A stretch of DNA of 64,000 bases from Brachybacterium sacelli (GTDB lineage Bacteria > Actinomycetota > Actinomycetes > Actinomycetales > Dermabacteraceae), in the NCBI RefSeq assembly GCF_017876545.1, contig NZ_JAGIOD010000001.1, positions 3,038,001 through 3,102,000 on the forward strand, given 5' to 3'. Below, piece after piece: positions 34,081-42,721 of the stretch. The first letter of the stretch is position 1; every line of letters begins with the position of its first letter. The position numbers and the translations under genes were made by a program. A model generated the notes under the pieces. The model saw nothing but the letters and a program-made list of their open reading frames with translations. It was not told the origin of the DNA and made no database searches.

Positions 34081-35144
34081 TGCCCAGCGATGTAACAATC
34101 AAGGACCTCGGCGTCGGCTACGGCGACCGGGAAGTGCTCTCCCTGGACGAGCTCACGGTCCACGCTGGAGAGTTCATCTCCATCCTCGGCCCCTCGGGCT
34201 GCGGGAAGACGACCCTACTCAACGCGATCGCCGGGTTCGTCCCGCCCCGCCGCGGGTCCATTTCCGTGGGAGACCGGGACATCACCTCGCTCGCCCCACA
34301 TCGACGCGACCTCGGGGTCGTGTTCCAGAACTATGCCTTGTTCCCGCATCTGTCGGTCGCCGGCAATGTGGGCTACGGGCTGGGAGTGCGCGGCATCAGT
34401 CGTGGCCCACGGGAGGAACGCGTCGCGCAGATGCTCGAGCTGGTAGGGCTGACCGACTACGCCGAGCGTCGCCCCAACCAGCTCTCCGGTGGTCAGCAGC
34501 AGCGTGTCGCACTCGCCCGGGGGCTCGCGATCAGCCCCGAGGTGCTGCTGCTCGACGAGCCGCTGTCGAACCTTGATGCGCAGCTGCGCCGCCAGATGCG
34601 CATCGAGCTGAGGGAGATCCAGGAGGCCCTGGGCACGACCATGATCTTCGTGACCCACGATCAAGACGAAGCGCTGTCGATGTCCGACCGTGTCGCCCTG
34701 TTCAACGCCGGCCGGCTGGAGCAGCTCGGCACCCCCGAGGAGATTTACCGCCGTCCCCGCACCCGATTTGTCGCAGACTTCATGGGCGCGGCGAACATTC
34801 TGCACGGTACGGTGATCGACGCCGAGGCGATCAACGTGGACGGCACGCGTCTGCCGGTCCGCACCGGCCGGGCCCCCGGTACGACGGTCGACGTCGCGAT
34901 CCGCCAAGAGCAGATCCTCATCGACGCCGAGGCGACATCGGATGGCGTTCCGGCCACCGTGCACATGCGTTCGTTCACCGGGTCCCACTGGGAGTTCGTG
35001 CTCGAGACTGAAATCGGCCGGAGCCTGACTGCCCAGGTCCCCGACCGACCCGGATCCGGCTGGGTTCTGCCCGAGGCGGGCAGCAACGTCAACATCAGTT
35101 GGTCGGCCAATGCCCCACATGTCATCACGGAGGACTCCCGATGA
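34080..35144 (+). CDS. ABC transporter ATP-binding protein, PotA type
   Basis: A 354-residue ABC ATPase with all motifs: Walker A G-P-S-G-C-G-K-T-T near residue 38, Q-loop F-Q-N-Y-A-L-F-P, signature L-S-G-G-Q-Q-Q-R near residue 137, Walker B V-L-L-L-D-E-P-L-S-N-L-D-A, H-loop V-T-H-D-Q-D-E-A. A TOBE domain fills the last 100 residues. It powers uptake by the two permeases downstream. The ATG at 34080 overlaps the stop of the binding-protein gene; another in-frame ATG seven codons upstream lies within that gene. The end overlaps the first permease (ATGA). Confidence 0.93.
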   Translation: MPSDVTIKDLGVGYGDREVLSLDELTVHAGEFISILGPSGCGKTTLLNAIAGFVPPRRGSISVGDRDITSLAPHRRDLGVVFQNYALFPHLSVAGNVGYGLGVRGISRGPREERVAQMLELVGLTDYAERRPNQLSGGQQQRVALARGLAISPEVLLLDEPLSNLDAQLRRQMRIELREIQEALGTTMIFVTHDQDEALSMSDRVALFNAGRLEQLGTPEEIYRRPRTRFVADFMGAANILHGTVIDAEAINVDGTRLPVRTGRAPGTTVDVAIRQEQILIDAEATSDGVPATVHMRSFTGSHWEFVLETEIGRSLTAQVPDRPGSGWVLPEAGSNVNISWSANAPHVITEDSR

Positions 35145-36013
35145 GCACCACCGCTCCTCCACGCCGGCTCGGTCCTGGCGCACTGGTCGTCCCGCCGCTG
35201 GTGTTCGTGGTGGTGATGTTCGCCTTCCCGCTCATTCAGCTCGCACAGCTGAGCCTGCGACCCACGGACGCATTCAATCGCATCCTCGGCGGCTTCACCC
35301 CCGAGAACTTCCAGCGGGTTCTGACCGAGCCGTACTTCGCCGACAGCCTCCTGTTCACCGTGGTCAACGCCACGATCGTGACAATCGCGTGCGCGGTGCT
35401 GGCCTTCCCGCTGTCCTGGGTGATCGCACGCACAACCCAGCGTTGGCTCAAGGTGCTGGTGTTCATGGTGGTCATCTCTCCCATGCTGACGTCGGTGGTG
35501 GTGCGTTCCTACGGGTGGCGGATCTTGCTGTCCGCCGAGGGCCCTGTGAATTCGGCACTACTGGGCCTCGGGCTCATCGAGCAGCCGCTGAGCCTTCTCA
35601 CCAGCCGCGCAGGATCAATCATCTCGATCGTCCACGTGCTGTTGCCGTTCTTCGTGCTGATGCTGAACTCATCCCTGAAGTCACTGGACGAATCGGTGCT
35701 GCGGGCCGCGCACTCCCTCGGTGCCGGTGCAGCGCGGCGCTTCGTGCAGGTGATCCTCCCACTATCGGTCCCGGGCCTGGTGGGAGGAGGGATCGTGGTG
35801 TTCTCCCTGTCCATGGGCATCTACGTGACGCCGCTGCTGATTGGCGGAGTAAACCAGCCACTCGGAGGACTGCGCGTCTACACCCAGGTGATGAGCTCTT
35901 TCGACTACCCCACCGCCGCCGCGATGAGCTTCGTGCTACTGGCGATCAGCCTCGTCGTCGCCGGTTTGCTGGGTCTCGTTCAGCTCGTCTGGAGGAAGCG
36001 GCTCCATGGCTGA
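35141..36013 (+). CDS. ABC transporter permease, PotB type
   Basis: A 290-residue integral membrane protein with six helices and the permease (EAA) loop A-A-H-S-L-G-A-G-A-A-R-R-F-V-Q-V-I-L-P-L near residue 195, where the ATPase docks. It forms a heterodimer with the next permease. The start lies in an ATGA overlap with the ATPase gene. The end overlaps the next permease by eight bases. Confidence 0.92.
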   Translation: MSTTAPPRRLGPGALVVPPLVFVVVMFAFPLIQLAQLSLRPTDAFNRILGGFTPENFQRVLTEPYFADSLLFTVVNATIVTIACAVLAFPLSWVIARTTQRWLKVLVFMVVISPMLTSVVVRSYGWRILLSAEGPVNSALLGLGLIEQPLSLLTSRAGSIISIVHVLLPFFVLMLNSSLKSLDESVLRAAHSLGAGAARRFVQVILPLSVPGLVGGGIVVFSLSMGIYVTPLLIGGVNQPLGGLRVYTQVMSSFDYPTAAAMSFVLLAISLVVAGLLGLVQLVWRKRLHG

Positions 36014-36803
36014 GCGAAAGTCCACCTCCGGTTCCTGGCTGCTGCACATCGTCGTCGCGCTGACGATGGTGTTCCTGATCGGCCCGCTGCTCGTCGTGGT
36101 GATCACGTCGTTCTCCGCCAGCAGTTCCCTGTCCTTCCCGCCCGAGAGCTTCTCATTGCGCTGGTACGAGCAGGTCCTCGCCAACCGCGAATGGCGCGTT
36201 TCCTTCTCGCTGTCGTTCCTGCTCGCGCTGCTGGCAATCCCCACCGTCGCAGTGCTCGCGCTGCTGGGCGGGTATGGGCTAGTGCGCGGCCGCTTTCGCG
36301 GTCACGGAGCCGTCCAGGCATTCCTGATGTCTCCGCTGATGGTGCCCGAGATCATGCTCGGCATCGGCCTGCTCACCTATCTGCAGTCCCTCGGCCTGAT
36401 CAACACAATTGGCGGGCTGTGGCTCGCGCACTCCCTGGTCGCACTTCCCTTCGGCCTGCGGGCGGTGATGAACAGCGCGACGTCCCTCGATCCTCAGATA
36501 GAGGCCTCCGCGGCGAGCCTAGGGGCCGGACCCGTGCGGGTGTTCCTCACCGTGACGCTGCCGCAGCTGGTGCCCGGCCTGATCTCCGCCGGGGTGTTCG
36601 CCGCAGTGATCTCCCTCGGCGAGGTCGCAGTGTCGACCTTCATCGCTGGCGCAAACACCACCACCGTCCCGCTGCGGGTGCTGTCCGCCGTCCAGTTCGA
36701 GCTGGACCCCTCAGCCGCCGTGGTCTCCACCCTGTTGATGGCAATCAGTGTGGTGGTAATCCTCGTCCTCGAGCGTTTCGTCCGGATTTCGAACCATCTG
36801 TGA
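36006..36803 (+). CDS. ABC transporter permease, PotC type
   Basis: A 265-residue permease with six membrane helices. The EAA-type loop reads A-S-A-A-S-L-G-A-G-P-V-R-V-F-L-T-V-T-L-P near residue 170. Partner of the upstream permease. Gene order binding protein-ATPase-permease-permease is complete here. Its end overlaps the GTG of the hydantoinase A gene (GTGA). Confidence 0.92.
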   Translation: MAERKSTSGSWLLHIVVALTMVFLIGPLLVVVITSFSASSSLSFPPESFSLRWYEQVLANREWRVSFSLSFLLALLAIPTVAVLALLGGYGLVRGRFRGHGAVQAFLMSPLMVPEIMLGIGLLTYLQSLGLINTIGGLWLAHSLVALPFGLRAVMNSATSLDPQIEASAASLGAGPVRVFLTVTLPQLVPGLISAGVFAAVISLGEVAVSTFIAGANTTTVPLRVLSAVQFELDPSAAVVSTLLMAISVVVILVLERFVRISNHL

Positions 36804-38911
36804 GAAAGGAACACGCCATCACCACCTCGCGCATCGGCATTGACGTCGGAGGGACGTTCACGGATCTCGTCGTAGTCCCGCAGGGGACCGACGGCACCGT
36901 GCAGCGGCACAAGACGCCGTCTACACCTCACGACCCATCCGAGGCCGTGGAACAGGGTCTGCGGGATCTGCTCGAACAGGGCCTGAATCTGTCCTCAGTC
37001 GATGCTGTGGTGCATGGAACCACGATCGGGCTGAACGCGATCATCCAGCGCTCCGGGGCCCGGGTCAGCTTCGTGACCAGCCGCGGCTACAGAGACCTGC
37101 TGGGCATCGCCCGCGCCCGCCTTCCCAAGTCCTTCGACCTCCACGCCGCGGCGGAGCTGCCGCTCGTGCCGCGTGAGCGGGTGCTCGAAGTCGACGCGAG
37201 GCTCTCCGCCGATGGTCGCCTGCTCCGAAACCCCACAGAGAGTGAGCTCGACCAGCTCGCTGAGCAGGTCAGGGCTACGCAGCCCGAAGCAGTCGCCCTA
37301 TCGCTCGTGCAGGGCTTCACCGCCCCAGAGGTTGAACACGAGCTCGCCGCCGCCTTGGAAGAGCGGCTCCACGGCGTGCCGGTAATCTCCGCCGCAGGAA
37401 CTTGGCCGGAAATCCGCGAGTACGAACGCTCACTGGTGGCAGTCCTCGAAGCGCACATCAGACCTCTGATGGGCCGATACTACGAGCGGCTCAGGGCCCG
37501 TCTGAACGCGCTCGGCCTCACCGCGCCGGTCTTCATCTCCGCGTCCAACGGCGGCACGCTCTCCCTGGACTACGCGGCGCTGCACCCGCTCGAGACCGTC
37601 CTGTCCGGCCCCGCCTCCGGAGTAACCGCCGCCGCCCTGACGATGCCGGATCGCAATGTGCTGACCTTCGACATGGGAGGCACCAGCAGCGACATGTCCG
37701 TCGTGGTCGGCGGAGCACCCGTGCTAACCACACGCACCATGCTGGGACGACTGCCCCTGATGCTCCCGGTCGTGGACGTCAGCGCGATCGGCTCGGGAGG
37801 CGGTTCCATGGTCAGCGCCGGCGACACGGGCGACGCCGCGGCACTGCACATCGGGCCCAAGAGCGCCGGCGCGCACCCGGGGCCTGTGAGCTACGGGCGC
37901 GGCGGCACGACGCCGACTATCACCGACGCCTACCTCAGCGCCGGTTTGCTGGACCCGCAGGGATTCCTCGGCGGGACGATGCCCCTGGACCGCTCTGCCG
38001 CCGACTCCGCCTTCGACGCAATCGCGCAGGACGCCGGCCTCGGCGCCGCGGGCGCCGCCGCCGAGTACGTGCTCGAGATCGCGACCGTGCAGATGGCGAC
38101 CGCCCTGCGCACCATCCTCGCGGAACGGGGACACGAGCCCTCAGAGTTCACGCTGGTGCCCTTCGGCGGCGCGGGCCCCACCCACGCGCTGCTGCTCGCG
38201 GACGAGCTGGGGATCGAGAAGGTACTTGTGCCTGCGTCGGCTGCGACCTTCTGCGCGCTCGGCGCCGCTATCGCCCCCCTGCGCCGCGATCTCGCCCGCA
38301 GCATCCGCCGCACACTGAACGGGCAGGTTCGGGAACTGGCCGCCGACATCGTCACCGAGCTCGCTGCCGAGGGCATCGAATGGCTGCGGAGCAGCGGCGG
38401 AGCACCCGAACGGGCGCACCTGGGCCTCTCGGCAGACATGCGCTACCAGGGGCAGGCCTACGAGCTGACCGTGGCACTCGCTACTCGACCCCTGGACCGG
38501 GCCGATGAGCTGGTCCCGGATCTCAGCACCCTCCGTGAGGCCTTCCATGCAGAACACGAGAGGGTGCACGGCTTCCGGGACGAGAACGCCGCGGTCGAAC
38601 TCGGCACGTTGCGCCTCGCAACTCTCTCCCCCGCGACCGAGGCACCGCACGCCGCCGCGGTCCCCACCACCGGCACCGAATCGCCCCCGCCAACGGCGCA
38701 CCGAGATCTTCGCGAGAGAGGCCGCTGGGTGAGGGCGTCCATATACGCGGCCGCAGCGCTGCCCGGTCACGCAACGGTGACCGGCCCGGCCGTGATCGAC
38801 GTGTCGGACAGCACCGTCCTAGTCCCGACCGGCTGGACGGCGGCATCCGGCATTGACGGCACCATCCACCTGACCAGACAGCACCACCCAACGCAGGAGG
38901 ACCGAGCATGA
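36800..38911 (+). CDS. Hydantoinase/oxoprolinase subunit A (HyuA family)
   Basis: A 703-residue ASKHA-fold ATP-dependent amidohydrolase subunit. The N-terminal I-G-I-D-V-G-G-T-F-T-D binds phosphate, and T-F-D-M-G-G-T-S-S-D-M-S near residue 290 is the second nucleotide motif; the C-terminal domain is typical of HyuA. With HyuB it opens hydantoins, 5-oxoproline, N-methylhydantoin or related rings, or forms part of acetone-carboxylase-like complexes. I take GTG 36800, which overlaps the permease stop. A GAGAAAGGA site also sits seven bases before an ATC codon (36818), where many homologues begin, so an ATG may have been lost there. Transport genes upstream suggest that the substrate is imported. 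Confidence 0.9.
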   Translation: MRKEHAITTSRIGIDVGGTFTDLVVVPQGTDGTVQRHKTPSTPHDPSEAVEQGLRDLLEQGLNLSSVDAVVHGTTIGLNAIIQRSGARVSFVTSRGYRDLLGIARARLPKSFDLHAAAELPLVPRERVLEVDARLSADGRLLRNPTESELDQLAEQVRATQPEAVALSLVQGFTAPEVEHELAAALEERLHGVPVISAAGTWPEIREYERSLVAVLEAHIRPLMGRYYERLRARLNALGLTAPVFISASNGGTLSLDYAALHPLETVLSGPASGVTAAALTMPDRNVLTFDMGGTSSDMSVVVGGAPVLTTRTMLGRLPLMLPVVDVSAIGSGGGSMVSAGDTGDAAALHIGPKSAGAHPGPVSYGRGGTTPTITDAYLSAGLLDPQGFLGGTMPLDRSAADSAFDAIAQDAGLGAAGAAAEYVLEIATVQMATALRTILAERGHEPSEFTLVPFGGAGPTHALLLADELGIEKVLVPASAATFCALGAAIAPLRRDLARSIRRTLNGQVRELAADIVTELAAEGIEWLRSSGGAPERAHLGLSADMRYQGQAYELTVALATRPLDRADELVPDLSTLREAFHAEHERVHGFRDENAAVELGTLRLATLSPATEAPHAAAVPTTGTESPPPTAHRDLRERGRWVRASIYAAAALPGHATVTGPAVIDVSDSTVLVPTGWTAASGIDGTIHLTRQHHPTQEDRA

Positions 38912-40893
38912 GCGCGGACATCGGTCGTGACATCGTCGCCCTAAAACTGCGCGCGGCCTCGGAGGAGATGTGCAAGACACTGCAACGCACCAGCCGTAGC
39001 CTGTACGTCAAGGAGACCGCCGACTTCTGCTGCGCGATCGCCGACGTCGACGGCCGGTTCGTGGCCTACCCGCGCAACATCGGGGTCTCCGGCTTCGTGG
39101 GTCTGAACGTCAAGACAACCGTGGAGGCCGCGACGCAGAGCGGACCGCTGCGACCCGGCGACGTGATCATCGCCAACGACCCGTACTCGACACGGGGGCT
39201 GGCCACTCACCTGCCGGACATCCAGATGATCCGCCCGTACTTCGACGGCGAGCAGATCGTCGGCTACGGATGGTGCTTCATCCACTGCTCGGACATCGGC
39301 GGACGCGTGCCCTCGTCGATCAGCCCCACCAACGACTCGATCTTCGCAGAGGGACTGCAGATCCCGCCCGTGAGGATAGTTCGCGAAGGCCGCGTCGACC
39401 CCGATGTCGAGCGTCTGGTGCTGCGCAACTCCCGAACGCCCGAAGCCAACCGCGGCGACTTCCAGGCGATGTTCGCGGCGCTCGAGACGGGCAGCAGACG
39501 TCTCCAGGAGATCCTAAACCGCTACGGGCGACCGACATTGCTCTCCGCGCACGAGGCGATGGTCGAGGAAACCGCAGTGCGCGCCCGCGCTGCGCTGAGG
39601 GTGCTCAAGGACGGCCGCTATCGCTTTGTCGACTTTCTCGACCACGACGGCGTCTCCAGGTTGCCGGTCCGAATCAGCGTGCTGATCACGATGCGCGACG
39701 GCACGATGGACATCGACTTCACCGGCACTGACCCCCAGGTGCGCTCCGCCTTCAACGTCGCCAGCCAGGGCACGGTTCACGCTTGGCTGGTCACCCGAGT
39801 GCTCGCGCTCGTCGGCACCCTCGATCCGGAGATCCACCTCAATGCCGGCCTCACTCGAGATGTGAGCGTTACCGTTCCCCCGGGATCGTTGGTCAACGCG
39901 CAACGGCCAGCCGCGGTCGGAGTGCGCCACGCCAGCTCCTCACGTGTCAACGATGCACTCTCGGGGGCCCTCATCCAGGCGGCTCCGCAGGTGGTGCCGG
40001 CTGCCAGCAGCGGACTGGTAGTGCCCGTCGTGCTCGCCGAGCAGCACCCCGACGGCGATGTGGTGCAGGTGCTCGAACCGATGGTCGGTGGCATGGGAGC
40101 TCGGTACGGGGCCGACGGTGTCGACGGACGTGACTCGGGCATCTCTAACCTTTCGAACAATCCGGTTGAGACCGTCGAGGCCGAGCTGTCTACGACGATC
40201 CATCGCTACTCCCTTCGCCCGGATTCGGGTGGCCCGGGCCGCTGGCGCGGCGGTACCGGCCTGGAGTTGGTGTTCGAGGTCCATGCGCCCGCCTCGTTAC
40301 TGACCCGCGGCCTGGAGCGACGGGTCTTCCGGCCCTGGGGGTTCGAGGGTGGGCTTCCGGGTGCTCAAAGCGAGCTCGTGATCAACGAGGGCACAGAACA
40401 CGAGCAGCGACCGTCGGCTCCGGATGTCATCTCGGTCGGACCCGGGGACGTGGTCACTCTGCGCACCGCAGGTGCCGGGGGCTTTGGAGACCCGTTCGCT
40501 CGCGATGCTCTCGCCGTACTGGATGACGTCTCGGCAGGTCTGGTCGGAATCACGTCGGCCGAGAGGGACTACGGAGTCGTGATCGTGGACGGAGCGGTAG
40601 ACGAGGAGGCCACCGCCCAGCGGCGCTCCGGACGGCCCACCAACGGCGCAGATCACGGGCGAGGAGCCGAGATCTCTCGCTGGGAGTCGGTGTTCGACAC
40701 CGAGACCTACGACCGCTTCGTCAGCGCGCTCATGGTGCGACCGCTGGTCGAACGGTCCGGCATTCGCGAGCGATTGCTATTGGCAGTCCTCGCCGAGCTT
40801 CCAGGCTCCTTCCCGACCGTCGCGGCCGACGACAACGAGATCACCCTTGCCCGAGCCAGGTTCGCGGCCGAAGTCACGCAGCTGGAGGCCTGA
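38908..40893 (+). CDS. Hydantoinase/oxoprolinase subunit B (HyuB family)
   Basis: A 661-residue partner of HyuA. Family features are T-S-R-S-L-Y-V-K-E-T-A-D-F-C-C near residue 30, N-D-P-Y-S-T-R-G near residue 90, and D-I-G-G-R-V-P. The last 110 residues extend beyond the usual HyuB end. The ATG overlaps the hyuA stop (ATGA). It closes the five-gene transporter-amidohydrolase operon; a hairpin follows the stop. The substrate is not predictable from sequence alone. Confidence 0.9.
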   Translation: MSADIGRDIVALKLRAASEEMCKTLQRTSRSLYVKETADFCCAIADVDGRFVAYPRNIGVSGFVGLNVKTTVEAATQSGPLRPGDVIIANDPYSTRGLATHLPDIQMIRPYFDGEQIVGYGWCFIHCSDIGGRVPSSISPTNDSIFAEGLQIPPVRIVREGRVDPDVERLVLRNSRTPEANRGDFQAMFAALETGSRRLQEILNRYGRPTLLSAHEAMVEETAVRARAALRVLKDGRYRFVDFLDHDGVSRLPVRISVLITMRDGTMDIDFTGTDPQVRSAFNVASQGTVHAWLVTRVLALVGTLDPEIHLNAGLTRDVSVTVPPGSLVNAQRPAAVGVRHASSSRVNDALSGALIQAAPQVVPAASSGLVVPVVLAEQHPDGDVVQVLEPMVGGMGARYGADGVDGRDSGISNLSNNPVETVEAELSTTIHRYSLRPDSGGPGRWRGGTGLELVFEVHAPASLLTRGLERRVFRPWGFEGGLPGAQSELVINEGTEHEQRPSAPDVISVGPGDVVTLRTAGAGGFGDPFARDALAVLDDVSAGLVGITSAERDYGVVIVDGAVDEEATAQRRSGRPTNGADHGRGAEISRWESVFDTETYDRFVSALMVRPLVERSGIRERLLLAVLAELPGSFPTVAADDNEITLARARFAAEVTQLEA

Positions 40894-40900
40894 ACTCGAT

Positions 40901-40922
40901 CCGTCGCTACTGTCGGCGACGG
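40901..40922 (+). terminator. Hairpin terminator after the hydantoinase operon
   Basis: CCGTCGC (40901-40907) pairs perfectly with GCGACGG (40916-40922) around an 8-base loop, seven bases after the hyuB stop. A likely operon terminator. Confidence 0.55.
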
Positions 40923-42190
40923 TGGGAGACCCCGCGCCCCACCCCGCCGAGCCGCAGCGAGGCGATCGGGCGTGGGCGACAGCCCGAACCACTACCCTCA
41001 CACCGCCGAACCAACACGTAGCGCCGAGCCGGCCCCAGAGCCTTAACAAGGGGTCGCTCACTCCCTCCCCGGCCGACTCGCTCCGGCGGTTGTCCTCGCT
41101 GGCGCTCGTCCGTCCTTGGTGCTCACTGTCCGGTCTGGTCGGTTCGCTCCCTGCCGGGGCTTCGCCCCTTGGTGGTGGTCGTGGCGTGGATCGGTGCGAT
41201 GTCGGTGCGCTGCGCGCGCATGACGCAGCCGTGGCGCCCACTGGTCGCTGCTCTCGGTGCGAAACCGGTGCGCTGACTGGGCGGGTCCCTCGGTACGCGT
41301 CCTCTCAGCCGTCGCAACGCTGCCCTCGTGACGTTCACGGTTCGTCAGCTGTGCGCTGCGCACAGCGCTGCTCGTGCATGGTCTCCCCGCGCACTTCTTG
41401 GATTCTCGGTACCCGCGTTCAGTACTGCGGGCGTCGACGCTGGCCGGGGCCTGCGTCTGCTCGTACTTCGTACTTTGCAATGCTTCGCGTTTCGTGGTCG
41501 TCGCGGTGTCGGTGCGTTCCCGCCCACTTCACGAAGTGTCGATCTAGTCGGCGTGTTCCATGGATCGGAGATCCCCGGATGCACTCAAGGAGTGGTCGGA
41601 TTCCCGCTGCGCGGCGCATGCGCTACGCGCCCGATACGTTGCGCGTGACGCTAAGTGTGGCGAGAACTCGTGCACACCGACGTGAACGGTTCCCTCGCGG
41701 AGCGGTGCGTTGCGCATCGCGCCGCGTGTTGTTGCGCGCAGCGCATGCGTTCCGCCCGCGGAGCGTGTTCGGGCGGAGCCCGTGGCGAAGTACGAAGTAC
41801 GAGCAGACGGACGCAGTCCGTGACGCAACGCGTAGCGCGAGTTGTCGGACGCCGTCCGATGCGCAGCGCGAAGCGCAAGCAGTCCCCGCCGGATCGGATG
41901 ACCTCACAAGGAACGCTGAATCGACCATCCCGATAGGCGAAGCCGGAGGAACACAGGGGTCGATACACGGACGAGGTCATACGACTGGACGCACCACGAT
42001 TCCCGCGGCGAAGCCGCATCGTGGACACAGCGCGTTCAGGGCGGGGACTCGTCCTGGGCGGCGCGAATGATTCTTCAAGGTCAGGTGGCATCTAAAACCT
42101 GAAATCCGAGGATCGATGCGTGAGATTCTTCGTTGCCCGTCAACATCGGTAGGCGCGTGCCCTGACCTGGTCGAGCACTCAGCTTAAGCA
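40923..42190. other. 1.3 kb block without a credible gene, rich in inverted repeats
   Basis: Several frames are open here on both strands, but their products are rich in R, S, T and C, have no domains and overlap each other, so I treat the block as non-coding. It is full of short self-complementary strings (TACTTCGTAC, GAAGTACGAAGTAC). One 21-base sequence at 41455-41475 recurs inverted at 41788-41808; flanking bases (CTGCG) match too. Strings of the GCGNAGCGC type recur. Between 41030 and 41200, runs such as GGGGCTTCGCCCC form perfect hairpins. Such blocks occur at mobile-element borders in actinobacteria; no origin or RNA gene can be named. Confidence 0.5.
41455..41808. repeat. Long-range inverted repeat (21-base arms)
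   Basis: The arms at 41455-41475 and 41788-41808 are perfect inverted copies containing CTCGTACTTCGTACTT. They are about 310 bases apart, and the outer flank (CTGCGT) is also shared with a small insertion. The enclosed DNA has no gene. Confidence 0.75.
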
Positions 42191-42508
42191 TCAGGGCACA
42201 TTCTTCAGAGGGTGACCCTGGGCTCGTAGCCTCCGTATCCAATACGTTTCGCGCTCGTACGCCTGTTGGCGGTAACCAGTAAACTCCTCGAGTAGGACGA
42301 TCTGCGGGGCGTCGCCGGATTCGCGCACAGCCCTAATCCAATCAGCCTTCTTACTGTGACCTGGACGTCGGAGATGGTCCTCAAGTCGTCGATGTAACGC
42401 GTCTGCAGTCTGGCCAACATAATGGGCCGTAAGGCGGTCAGGTGTGAGGAGTGCGTAGATCCGGAATAGTTTTCTGGCTGCTGATCCGAGTCCTGGGCTG
42501 CCTGGCAT
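42191..42508 (-). CDS. GIY-YIG nuclease-domain protein
   Basis: A 105-residue single-domain protein. The GIY-YIG pattern appears as F-R-I-Y-A-L-L ... H-Y-V-G-Q-T-A-D (residues 15-36), followed by the L-H-R-R-L-E-D-H-L helix with the conserved Arg, and E-R-E-T-Y-W-I-R-R-L with the catalytic Glu. The first Tyr element is Ile-Tyr, close to consensus. Such stand-alone domains occur in mobile elements and may nick DNA. It is convergent with nothing and lies next to the repeat-rich block; the coupling-protein gene runs away from it. Confidence 0.72.
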   Translation of the reverse strand: MPGSPGLGSAARKLFRIYALLTPDRLTAHYVGQTADALHRRLEDHLRRPGHSKKADWIRAVRESGDAPQIVLLEEFTGYRQQAYERETYWIRRLRAQGHPLKNVP

Positions 42509-42721
42509 TTGATCACTTCCAAGAGTCTGGGAATCTGCGTATCCTGCTACGTGCCGTTCGAAGTTCAGGGATCGGCTGAAGGCATCGCCCTCTCGACCAG
42601 GCTAGCTATGGCTGGCGACAATCGCCGAGTCGCGACGGTGAGTCCGTCGTCCTGAGGGGCTGCGGATCGACCGTAAGCCTTGGGGAAGCATCCCCCGGGA
42701 CTCCTTCGCATATGTAGGGGC

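Noticed and set aside
41058..41928. Several overlapping open frames in the repeat-rich block
   Set aside because: They overlap on both strands, start without ribosome sites, have extreme R/S/T/C content and no domain.
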